Below, in pieces: positions 1 to 7,196 of a stretch of 64,000 bases of DNA. The notes below the pieces were generated by a model that ran no database searches, had not been told where the DNA came from, and worked only from the letters and a program-made list of their open reading frames with translations. This DNA is from Chitinophaga agrisoli (GTDB taxonomy: Bacteria > Bacteroidota > Bacteroidia > Chitinophagales > Chitinophagaceae): assembly GCF_008386695.1 (NCBI RefSeq), contig NZ_VUOC01000002.1, positions 1,480,481 to 1,544,480 of the forward strand, written 5' to 3'. The position numbers and the translations under genes are program-made. Numbering within the stretch: position 1 is the first letter of the stretch; the number at the start of each line of letters is the position of its first letter.

Positions 1-2
1 AT

Positions 3-218
3 CGCCGCCAGGCATTGGAGAGCATGCAAAAAGACCTGGGTAAGACGTTTAAGGTATTGATAGAGGGAACGTCAAAACGTTCGGAGCAGGACCTTTTTGG
101 GCGTAATGACCAGAATAAGGTGATCGTTTTCCCCAGGGAGCACTATGAAAAAGGACAGTATGTGCAGGTAAAAGTAACAGATTGTACGGCGGCTACCTTA
201 ATAGGAAAGGTAGTGTAG
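3..218 (+). CDS. miaB: MiaB, tRNA 2-methylthio-N6-isopentenyladenosine synthase (3' end only)
   Basis: This is the C-terminal ~71 residues of a gene that begins before the window; the frame is open from base 3. The residues form a TRAM-type RNA-binding domain: the stretch GTSKRSEQDLFGRNDQNK and the following beta-rich VIVFPREHYEKGQYV match the end of MiaB, a radical-SAM enzyme that methylthiolates i6A37 in tRNA. The catalytic Fe-S part is not visible, so a related methylthiotransferase cannot be fully excluded. The gene for the preceding step, miaA, is also in this window at 56738-57640. The next gene starts 39 bases downstream on the same strand. Confidence 0.85.
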   Translation, partial: RRQALESMQKDLGKTFKVLIEGTSKRSEQDLFGRNDQNKVIVFPREHYEKGQYVQVKVTDCTAATLIGKVV

Positions 219-257
219 CCTGATGATATTTAAAACATTAAGCCGGAGGCAGCTGAT

Positions 258-1499
258 ATGGAAATACAGTCGATTAAGAACAGATTTGGCATTATCGGAA
301 ACTCACCTGCATTGAACTATGCCCTGCAGGTGGCGGCACAGGTAGCCAACACAGACCTGACGGTAATGATCTTCGGAGAAAGCGGTGTAGGTAAGGAAGT
401 ATTTTCCACCATCATCCATGCGTTAAGCGCCCGTAAACACAACCCTTTTATTGCAGTGAACTGCGGCGCGATCCCCGAGGGTACTATTGATTCAGAATTA
501 TTTGGCCATGAAAAAGGCTCGTTTACCGGCGCGGTAGATAGCCGTAAAGGCTATTTTGAGACCGTGAACGGTGGCACCATCTTCCTGGACGAAATTGGGG
601 AAATGCCCCTGGGCACGCAGGCGCGCCTGCTGCGCGTACTGGAGACCGGGGAGTTTATCCGCGTGGGCTCCTCCAAGGTACAGAAAACGGATGTACGCGT
701 AATAGGCGCTACCAACCGTGACCTGCTGGAACAGACCCAGCATGGTAAATTCCGTGAGGACCTTTACTACCGTCTTAACACGGTGCCCATCCGGGTACCA
801 TCCCTGAAAGACCGGAAAGAGGATATCCCTATGCTGTTCCGCAAGTTCTCTGTGGATTTTTCAGAACGTTACAAAACGCCTTCTATACAGTTGGAGGACG
901 ATGCACGTAATATGTTGGTTAACTATCCCTGGCCGGGTAATGTGCGCGAGCTGAAGAATATGGCGGAGCAGATCTCTGTGCTGGCCCAGGATAAACTGGT
1001 AACGGCCCAGGAGCTGCAACGTTTCCTGCCATCGATCCCGCAAACCTCCCGCCTGCCTATGCTGGCGGCGCCTCAACAGGGCACGGGTGATTTTGCCAGC
1101 GAAAGGGACATCCTCTACAAGCTGTTCTTTGATATGAAAAAAGACGTAACAGAGTTGAAGAAGATGTTCTTTGACATTCTGCAGAATCCGAGCCTCGCCC
1201 ATGCGGCCCCCTATCACCAGGAAAGTAACCACGAACCGGTGCTGCATGGTTATTCCGGCGGAGAAACGGCCAATGTGCTGCCTCCCCCCTCTCAGCATCA
1301 GCATATCATCCTGCAGGATCATAAGATAGATCATCACGAAGAAGTGGAGGAAACGCTGTCTATTGCCGATAAGGAAAAAGAACTGATCGTAAAAGCGCTG
1401 AAAAAACATAAAGGAAAAAGAAAAGACGCCGCCCTTGACCTGGGGATCTCAGAAAGGACCTTATACCGCAAATTGAAGGAGTATAACATTGGCGATTAA
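258..1499 (+). CDS. Sigma-54 interacting transcriptional activator without a receiver domain
   Basis: A 413-residue bacterial enhancer-binding protein. The AAA+ domain occupies roughly residues 8-240: Walker A GESGVGKE (40-47), the sigma-54 contact loop GSFTGA (87-92) and Walker B TIFLDE (107-112). A Fis-type helix-turn-helix lies at about 380-410 (KRKDAALDLGISERTLYRKL). No N-terminal receiver, GAF or PAS domain is present, so it is either constitutively competent or controlled by another protein. Residues ~240-370 form a linker rich in Gln, His and Pro. A GGAGG sequence at 245-249 precedes the chosen ATG. The gene sits between miaB and lptE, an order I recall from other Bacteroidota. The target promoters cannot be told from the sequence. 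Confidence 0.9.
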   Translation: MEIQSIKNRFGIIGNSPALNYALQVAAQVANTDLTVMIFGESGVGKEVFSTIIHALSARKHNPFIAVNCGAIPEGTIDSELFGHEKGSFTGAVDSRKGYFETVNGGTIFLDEIGEMPLGTQARLLRVLETGEFIRVGSSKVQKTDVRVIGATNRDLLEQTQHGKFREDLYYRLNTVPIRVPSLKDRKEDIPMLFRKFSVDFSERYKTPSIQLEDDARNMLVNYPWPGNVRELKNMAEQISVLAQDKLVTAQELQRFLPSIPQTSRLPMLAAPQQGTGDFASERDILYKLFFDMKKDVTELKKMFFDILQNPSLAHAAPYHQESNHEPVLHGYSGGETANVLPPPSQHQHIILQDHKIDHHEEVEETLSIADKEKELIVKALKKHKGKRKDAALDLGISERTLYRKLKEYNIGD

Positions 1500-1501
1500 T
1501 T

Positions 1502-1509
1502 TACCTTTG
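1502..1509 (+). promoter_or_regulatory. Candidate -7 box (TACCTTTG) for lptE
   Basis: TACCTTTG fits the Bacteroidota TAnnTTTG -7 consensus and lies 39 bases before the lptE start, immediately after the stop of the sigma-54 activator. No convincing TTTG -33 element is seen at 19-21 nt, so this is a weak call. Confidence 0.4.
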
Positions 1510-1548
1510 TAGCCACCATTAATTTATTCATTACTCATTTTACGCATA

Positions 1549-2064
1549 ATGCTCAGACTACTGAAAGGAACTGTGGCGGCCGTATTGCTGTTATCGCTGG
1601 CCGGCTGTTCCATTAAATACTCCACTACGGGCGCCAGTATTGACCAGGGCGCCAAGACGGTGAATGTGCGTTTTGTGGAGAACCGGGCGCCTATCACCAA
1701 CCCTACCCTAAGCCAGAAGGTAACGGAGAAGATCCGTTTGAAGATACAGTCACAAACCAAACTTACCCAGGTGAATGAAGAGGGCGCGGACTATGAGTTC
1801 CGGGCTACCATCACCGGTTATAATTTCTCCAACGCCGCGGTGACCAATGTGGACCAGGCGGCTACTTCCCGTTTGACGGTGACCATTAATGTAGTGTTCA
1901 TTAAGCGGGTAGGCGACAAAAAGGGCTGGACCCAACCCTTTTCCCAGTCTGCCGACTTTGCTGCCAACCAGCTGCCTAGCCAGGTGGAGAACCGTTTGTT
2001 AGATGAGACGATCATCCCACAGATCACGGACGCTATATTTAACCGGGCTTTTGCAAACTGGTGA
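1549..2064 (+). CDS. lptE: LptE-family outer-membrane lipoprotein
   Basis: A 171-residue lipoprotein: a hydrophobic N-terminus ends in the lipobox LAGC, giving a mature protein starting at Cys20. The remainder is the compact alpha/beta LptE (LPS assembly) type: an early strand TVNVRFVENRAPI, a helix LSQKVTEKIRLKIQSQTKL, then strands and a C-terminal helix DETIIPQITDAIFNRAF. In this family LptE plugs the LptD barrel and helps deliver lipopolysaccharide to the cell surface. lptD is not in the window. The position after a sigma-54 activator and ahead of secG supports the call. Confidence 0.8.
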   Translation: MLRLLKGTVAAVLLLSLAGCSIKYSTTGASIDQGAKTVNVRFVENRAPITNPTLSQKVTEKIRLKIQSQTKLTQVNEEGADYEFRATITGYNFSNAAVTNVDQAATSRLTVTINVVFIKRVGDKKGWTQPFSQSADFAANQLPSQVENRLLDETIIPQITDAIFNRAFANW

Positions 2065-2101
2065 CAAACAGATATTTATTTTTTTCATACTTTAGCAGCT
2101 T

Positions 2102-3361
2102 ATGACCGCAAACAGGATCATTCAGCATATATTTCAGCAACCTGCCCTGCCGCAGGTAACCGAAGCTGCATTGGAAGAACTGGTATCAGACTACCCGTAT
2201 TTTACGGCAGCCCGGCTGCTGCTGGCGCAGAAGAATTATGACCGGTTCCCGAACCTGTATGCGCCTGCTATAAAGAAAGCGCAGTTATACAGTAGCAATC
2301 AGCATTATTTTTACCAGTTTGTCACCGGCGACCTGGAAAAAAGGACGGCGGCGCCTGTTGCTGCGGCTGGAAATCAGCCTTTTACCGTACCTTCATATAG
2401 CGAACCGGAGGCAACAGCACCTACGGCGGCCACTTCAGGTAACTGGTGGGACCAACCGGTGGAGGAAGCAGCACCGGAAGTGAAAGAACCAGAGGTGTCC
2501 GCATCCAGTACCAATGGAAACTGGTGGGAGCAGCCAACGCAGGAACCAGAGCTGGAAACCAGCACGCCCACGGCGGCTACTACAGGCAACTGGTGGGACC
2601 AGCCGGCGCAAGAGCCGGAACCGGAAGTCAGCAAACCGGCGGCAACAACTTCAGGCAATTGGTGGGAGCAACCTACCCAGGAGCCTGAACCAGCGGAGAA
2701 AGCTCCGGAAGCGCCCCCATCCACCACTGGTGGCAACTGGTGGGAGCAACCGGCGCCCGTTGATAATGAAACAGTTACAACAACAGCTATAACGAACGAC
2801 ACATTGAATGTTCCTCCCGCTGCAACAACTACCGTAGCCGGAGAGACTGCCGCCTCCAGATCAGAGCAGGCAGAAGAGCCTATCAGGATATTCCCCCTTG
2901 AAATACCGGAAGAAGAAACCACGCTCACCTTCCAGCCATTGTACTCGGACGACTATTTCGCGTACAAGCGGTTGAAAGAGCCAGAGCAAGCGGATGAACT
3001 AAATGAAAAAGGGATGGCAGAAATGAGAAGCTTTACGGACTGGCTGCGGGAAATGAAAACAGGGTTTGCGCAGAAAGCCAACCGGGACTGGTATCACCAG
3101 CAGCTGCAGCGTATCTACGAGGATGAGGCGCCTGAGGTGTCTGAAGCCGTGGAAAAGGCAGCTATGGAGTCCATTACACTTAATGATGATATCGTATCTG
3201 AGACACTGGCAGAGATCTGGGCACGGCAGCGCCAGTACCAGACCGCCATCCAGATATATCAAAAATTAAGTTTGCTTAATCCCAACAAAAGCGCTTATTT
3301 TGCGCAAAAGATCCAGGAACTGCAGGCGCATGCGGTGCAGTCCGAAACTGGTAAAATTTAA
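2102..3361 (+). CDS. Uncharacterised protein with five GNWW(D/E)QP repeats and a TPR-like C-terminus
   Basis: A 419-residue protein in three parts. The N-terminal ~80 residues are helical with a motif like YPYFTAARLLLAQKNYDR. The middle (about 110-260) is a Pro/Glu/Thr-rich low-complexity linker carrying the heptad GNWW(D/E)QP five times, with starts at bases 2438, 2516, 2585, 2654 and 2732 (26, 23, 23 and 26 residues apart). The C-terminal third is helical and ends in a tetratricopeptide-like hairpin (ETLAEIWARQRQYQTAIQIY). There is no signal peptide or membrane segment, so it is probably cytoplasmic. It lies 20 bases before secG, which hints at a role near the envelope or secretion. The function is unknown. 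Confidence 0.75.
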   Translation: MTANRIIQHIFQQPALPQVTEAALEELVSDYPYFTAARLLLAQKNYDRFPNLYAPAIKKAQLYSSNQHYFYQFVTGDLEKRTAAPVAAAGNQPFTVPSYSEPEATAPTAATSGNWWDQPVEEAAPEVKEPEVSASSTNGNWWEQPTQEPELETSTPTAATTGNWWDQPAQEPEPEVSKPAATTSGNWWEQPTQEPEPAEKAPEAPPSTTGGNWWEQPAPVDNETVTTTAITNDTLNVPPAATTTVAGETAASRSEQAEEPIRIFPLEIPEEETTLTFQPLYSDDYFAYKRLKEPEQADELNEKGMAEMRSFTDWLREMKTGFAQKANRDWYHQQLQRIYEDEAPEVSEAVEKAAMESITLNDDIVSETLAEIWARQRQYQTAIQIYQKLSLLNPNKSAYFAQKIQELQAHAVQSETGKI

Positions 3362-3381
3362 CAGGAAATACTTATATACTT

Positions 3382-3720
3382 ATGTTATTACTCTTTGGTA
3401 TTGTGATCATTCTGGCCTGTGTACTGCTTGGTTTCTTCGTGCTGATACAGAATCCTAAAGGTGGCGGCCTGTCCGGCACTTTCGGTGGTTTCGGCAACCA
3501 GGTAATGGGTGTTCGTCAGACCACCGACGTACTGGAAAAAGGCACCTGGGTATTGGCTGCCATCATAGCAGTGCTTTGTCTTACTTCTTCTTTCTTTGTA
3601 GACAAGAACGCAGCTACCGGCAACCAGACCAAAACCATCATGGAACAGAATGCCAGCAGGCCTTTACCGGCTCCGGCCACGCCGCTGCCTGGTACTCAGC
3701 CGGCCCCCACTAAAAAATAA
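3382..3720 (+). CDS. secG: SecG, preprotein translocase subunit
   Basis: A 112-residue membrane protein with two transmembrane segments (about residues 2-22 and 52-72) separated by the glycine-rich cytoplasmic loop typical of SecG (QNPKGGGLSGTFGG). SecG is the small accessory subunit of the SecYEG translocon. The C-terminal ~35 residues are a Pro/Ala/Thr-rich tail, longer than in enterobacterial SecG and common in Bacteroidota. A rho-independent terminator follows 26 bases after the stop. Confidence 0.93.
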   Translation: MLLLFGIVIILACVLLGFFVLIQNPKGGGLSGTFGGFGNQVMGVRQTTDVLEKGTWVLAAIIAVLCLTSSFFVDKNAATGNQTKTIMEQNASRPLPAPATPLPGTQPAPTKK

Positions 3721-3746
3721 ACGCCGTTTATAAACTATTTTCAGCA

Positions 3747-3773
3747 CCTCGCCGTTAAAAGCGAGGTTTTTTT
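3747..3773 (+). terminator. Rho-independent terminator after secG
   Basis: The stem CCTCGC (3747-3752) pairs with GCGAGG (3761-3766) around an 8-nt loop and is followed directly by a run of seven T. It closes the lptE-secG transcription unit. Confidence 0.85.
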
Positions 3774-3955
3774 ATGTGAACGAACCTATGAAAACCGGTT
3801 GTTAACTATTAGCTTTCAGCTGTAAAGACCACAGCGGGTTAAGCATCAACCATTGCACCCAGTGTCTGGGACAGCAATGCTGCGGCATTGACCTCTTTGT
3901 TATCACGGTCTGCAGGCTATAGATCAAACAACTGCCAACTATTGCAATCTGAATT

Positions 3956-5014
3956 ATGGCAAAGAAAAAAAGCAAATCCAAGCAATCAAACAAAGGAAGA
4001 TGGATCAGGCGTGTATTGGTGCTCATTTGTGCGCTGATAGCGGGCGTAGCGGTATACGTTGGCTATCGTGTATTTGGGCCTAATACCAAGGCATTCAGCG
4101 ACAAGAAGTACTTTTATGTGCGTACAGGCAGCACCTACCGCGATGTGCTGGAGGCGCTGGATGAGCAGGAGATCGTACGCAGCCGGACCAGTTTTGACTG
4201 GGTGGCACGGCAGCTGGACTACCCTTCCCGGGTGAAAGCAGGCCGCTACCAGATAAAACCGGGCATGAGCAATTTTGAGATAGCAAGGCTGTTGCGCTCT
4301 GGCAAGCAAGCCCCCGTAACGATCGTGATCACCAAGCTACGCACCAGGGAAGACCTGGTAAGGAAACTTTCCACCAACCTGGAGGCTGATTCCAACACCC
4401 TGCGGGCACTGACGGAAGACCAGGTATACCTGCGCCAGTTTGGGCTGGACTCCAACACGTTTATGTGCGCAGTGGTGCCCAATACTTACGAGTATTATTG
4501 GAATACCTCTGCAGAAGCGGCTTTTACCAAACTGGAAAAGGCAAAAGAGGAATTCTGGACAGAAGCGCGCAAGGATAAAGCCCGTCATCTGGGGTTGACC
4601 ATTAACCAGCTTATCACGCTCGCCGCCATTGTAGAGGAAGAAACCAATAAAAACGACGAAAAACCCCTGATAGCCAGCGTATACCTTAACCGTTTCCGGA
4701 AAGGCATGCCGCTGCAGGCAGATCCCACGGTGAAGTTTGCCTTACAGAATTTTGCTTTGAAAAGGATCCGCCAGGGGCATCTGGAATTTGACTCTCCGTA
4801 TAATACTTACCGTTATAGCGGCCTCCCTCCAGGGCCTATCTGCACCCCCTCTATCAAAACGCTGGATGCAGTGTTAAATACACCGGAGACTGACTACCTG
4901 TATTTTTGCGCGAAATGGGATTTTTCCGGTTATCATGCCTTTGCCGCTACTTACCAGGAGCATTTGGAGAATGCGCATAAGTACCAGGCGGAGTTGAATA
5001 AGAGAGGATTATAA
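3956..5014 (+). CDS. mltG: MltG (YceG-like) endolytic murein transglycosylase
   Basis: A 352-residue protein with a basic N-terminus, one membrane anchor at about residues 19-40, then the YceG/MltG fold. The region around LAAIVEEETNKNDEKPLIAS, followed by VYLNRF and PLQADPT, carries the conserved catalytic Glu. Near the C-terminus are YNTYRYSGLPPGPI and a DYLYFCAKWD motif, all typical of MltG. MltG cuts nascent glycan strands in the inner-membrane-proximal periplasm and helps set chain length. The gene stands alone: a terminator lies upstream and 195 bases separate it from the next gene. Confidence 0.93.
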   Translation: MAKKKSKSKQSNKGRWIRRVLVLICALIAGVAVYVGYRVFGPNTKAFSDKKYFYVRTGSTYRDVLEALDEQEIVRSRTSFDWVARQLDYPSRVKAGRYQIKPGMSNFEIARLLRSGKQAPVTIVITKLRTREDLVRKLSTNLEADSNTLRALTEDQVYLRQFGLDSNTFMCAVVPNTYEYYWNTSAEAAFTKLEKAKEEFWTEARKDKARHLGLTINQLITLAAIVEEETNKNDEKPLIASVYLNRFRKGMPLQADPTVKFALQNFALKRIRQGHLEFDSPYNTYRYSGLPPGPICTPSIKTLDAVLNTPETDYLYFCAKWDFSGYHAFAATYQEHLENAHKYQAELNKRGL

Positions 5015-5089
5015 CGAATGTGCTGATATGCCAATATGCTAATGGATTATAGGAAGATCAGCGATACTAATATCTGGTATTAATAACTG

Positions 5090-5153
5090 GCGGTTAGCTG
5101 TTTGTGATTGCAGGGGATCATTGGTCTTATTGCAGATACAAAAAGCTAACCGC
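5090..5153. repeat. 10-bp inverted repeat in the mltG-yihY spacer
   Basis: GCGGTTAGCT (5090-5099) and AGCTAACCGC (5144-5153) are perfect inverted repeats 44 bases apart. The spacer from 5015 also holds degenerate copies of an 'atgctaat / atgtgctgat' motif seen after other genes here (6180-6200, 56710-56745). No T tract follows, so it is not a clear terminator. It may be decayed intergenic repeat sequence. Confidence 0.4.
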
Positions 5154-5209
5154 TATCGTTCTCTGCTATGGTTAAAAATTCCTAATTTTAGGCGTCGTTT
5201 TTCACTTTT

Positions 5210-6178
5210 ATGCTCAATCCTAAGGAACTGTTACACCGCACAATGATTGTCCGCACGCTGATAGCTATCAGCAAAAGACTGGTGCTGCCAGGCTTTGAAG
5301 GACTACCCCTGTATGATGTACTGAAGTTTTTCCTGAAAGAGACCAAAAGTAAAAGCCTGGGCGACCGGGCGGCGGCTATTTCCTTTAACTTCCTGCTGGC
5401 TATTCCGCCATTTTTCATCTTCATTTTTACATTAGTGCCGTTTATACCCATGCGGCATATAGAACCAGCGTTGTACCGGCTGGTGGAAGATGTGACGCCT
5501 AACTACAACACCTATATGATCATACGGAACATGATACATGATTTCCTGTATACAAACCGTACAGGGTTATTATCTATCGCTTTCCTGACAGGCTTTTTTT
5601 ATTCTTCCAATGGTCTGATGGGCATCATGCGTTCCTTTAACAAAACGCAGCCCGGCTTTAAACAGCGTAAATGGTGGCAAACCAGGCTGCTGGCCCTTCA
5701 GCTGACTGCTGTACTGGTACTGCTGCTATTACTGACCCTTATCCTTATTGTAGCACAGGGTACCGTTCAACGTTATCTCTTTAACCTGCTGAATATCCAC
5801 AACCATTTTATACGTTCCAGCATAGATGCGGTACGCTGGCTGTTGATCGTGCTGTTGTTCTTTTCCATGCTGGCCGTGATCTATCGCTTTGCGCCGGCTA
5901 CTACCAAGAGATGGAAGTTTATAAACGCCGGTTCCACATTTGCCACTGTGTTAATGATCCTGCTTACGCTGGGGTTCTCCTTTTTTGTGAACAACTTTGC
6001 GAACTACAACAAGATCTATGGCTCCATAGGTACGATCCTTATACTGATGTTGTTCCTTTATTTCAATTCTTTTATACTGCTGATAGGTTTTGAGCTGAAT
6101 GCCAGTATCCGTACGCTCAAGGAAATAGCGGCGGAGCGGCTGGTGGAGCATCCGGTGGAAGTGAGAGGGCTGTCGTAA
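5210..6178 (+). CDS. YihY/BrkB-family inner-membrane protein
   Basis: A 322-residue polytopic membrane protein with about six hydrophobic segments (near residues 63-83, 115-135, 160-185, 205-225, 235-260 and 270-290). The N-terminal signature KSLGDRAAAISFNFLLAIPP and the YKFAP-like motif (YRFAPATTKRWKF) identify the YihY/BrkB family (UPF0761). The family was once annotated as RNase BN by mistake; its physiological role is unsettled, and it may be a transporter or envelope factor. The ATG at 5210 gives a normal length. It is monocistronic. Confidence 0.9.
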   Translation: MLNPKELLHRTMIVRTLIAISKRLVLPGFEGLPLYDVLKFFLKETKSKSLGDRAAAISFNFLLAIPPFFIFIFTLVPFIPMRHIEPALYRLVEDVTPNYNTYMIIRNMIHDFLYTNRTGLLSIAFLTGFFYSSNGLMGIMRSFNKTQPGFKQRKWWQTRLLALQLTAVLVLLLLLTLILIVAQGTVQRYLFNLLNIHNHFIRSSIDAVRWLLIVLLFFSMLAVIYRFAPATTKRWKFINAGSTFATVLMILLTLGFSFFVNNFANYNKIYGSIGTILILMLFLYFNSFILLIGFELNASIRTLKEIAAERLVEHPVEVRGLS

Positions 6179-6398
6179 TTGATGTGCTAATGTGCTGATG
6201 TGGGTTAGGGCCCGTAAACCATCATATGATCGTCGCATTTTTATACCGGAGCCCAACTATTCAGACCGGGTAATGTATTGATGAATAAGCTTTTATTTCG
6301 GGAATCTTGTCAACCCATAGAAACGGCGCAGTGTGTGCAGACAGCGTTCATAAATAAATTATCATCATTCGACATATTAACATTATCTTTATTTTAAA

Positions 6399-6406
6399 TA
6401 TTTTTG
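6399..6406 (+). promoter_or_regulatory. Candidate -7 box (TATTTTTG) for the redoxin-like gene
   Basis: TATTTTTG matches TAnnTTTG and lies 37 bases upstream of the ATG at 6444, in an AT-rich spacer. The -33 element is not clear. Confidence 0.4.
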
Positions 6407-6443
6407 CCATATACCTATAGACTGGGCGCCCAAAACCTGCAAC

Positions 6444-7046
6444 ATGAAAAGCAGCTGTATTTTTTTAATCTGTGTTCTATTTATCCTTACAGCCTTCCGG
6501 CCGGTGGAAGCCGGTCTTGAAATAGGCGCACCTATCCCTAAATCAGAAGTAAAGCTCCATGATATCAGCGGCCGGGAAATTACGTTGAATGCTGCCCGTG
6601 GCAGCAATGGGTTATTGGTAATGTTTTCCGGTAACCGTTGTCCATATGTAGTACGTAATCAGGGCAGGACCACTAACATATGCGCCTATGCGCTGAAACA
6701 CCAGGTGGGCGTGATCCTGATCAACTCTAATATAGCATTGCAAGGCGGTGAAGAATCCCTGGAAAATATGCAGGCTTATGCCGCACAGCAGCAATATACC
6801 TGGTTCTATGTAGTGGATAAGAAAGCGGAAATAGCGGACGCCTTTGACGCGGGGCATACGCCGGAATGTTTCCTGTTTGACAAGAACGGTCGGCTTTCTT
6901 ATAAAGGCGCAATCGATGATAACCCGGGTAATGCGGAGGCGGTCAAAGTGCAGCATCTTCTTAATGCGCTCAATGATATGCTGGCAGGTAAGCCTGTAAA
7001 GGTAAGCACCAGCAGCACGATGGGATGTAATATAAAGCGGTTTTGA
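6444..7046 (+). CDS. Secreted thioredoxin-fold (redoxin/AhpC-TSA-like) protein
   Basis: A 200-residue protein with a Sec signal peptide (residues 1-23, ending around FRPVEAG) and a thioredoxin-like fold resembling the redoxin/AhpC group: GLEIGAPIPKSEV, then LLVMFSGNRCPYVVRN, and the later cis-Pro-like stretch HTPECFLFDKNGRLSYKG. The active site shows one Cys (RCPYV) rather than CxxC, so a peroxiredoxin-like or non-classical thiol function is more likely than disulfide reduction. Two more Cys lie at CAYAL and near the C-terminus (MGCNIKRF). It is monocistronic and ends at a terminator shared with the convergent peptidase gene. Confidence 0.75.
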   Translation: MKSSCIFLICVLFILTAFRPVEAGLEIGAPIPKSEVKLHDISGREITLNAARGSNGLLVMFSGNRCPYVVRNQGRTTNICAYALKHQVGVILINSNIALQGGEESLENMQAYAAQQQYTWFYVVDKKAEIADAFDAGHTPECFLFDKNGRLSYKGAIDDNPGNAEAVKVQHLLNALNDMLAGKPVKVSTSSTMGCNIKRF

Positions 7047-7113
7047 GAACAGCTGTTAGCCGTTGACGATATCGATCACAACACATGCACCCTGATTGAT
7101 CCAATAAATATAA

Positions 7114-7150
7114 AGCCCGCCGGTTTAAACACTGGCGGGCTAAATTTTTT
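7114..7150 (+). terminator. Terminator between the redoxin-like gene and the M14 peptidase
   Basis: AGCCCGCC (7114-7121) pairs with GGCGGGCT (7134-7141) around a 12-nt loop, followed by a T tract at 7145-7150. It lies between convergent genes; the plus-strand T tract favours termination of the 6444-7046 transcript, although the A-rich left flank may also serve the minus strand. Confidence 0.8.
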
Positions 7151-7196
7151 GTCAAGGTTATTGTTATTACTTGCGGGGATATTTACTGTTGTAATC

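Noticed and set aside
2374-2928. 184-codon minus-strand frame with SHQLP repeats
   Set aside because: The repeats are the antisense image of the GNWW(D/E)QP heptads in the 2102-3361 gene.
3802-4026. Small minus-strand frame across the mltG start
   Set aside because: No recognisable features and overlaps the start of mltG; the spacer contains only decayed repeat-like sequence.
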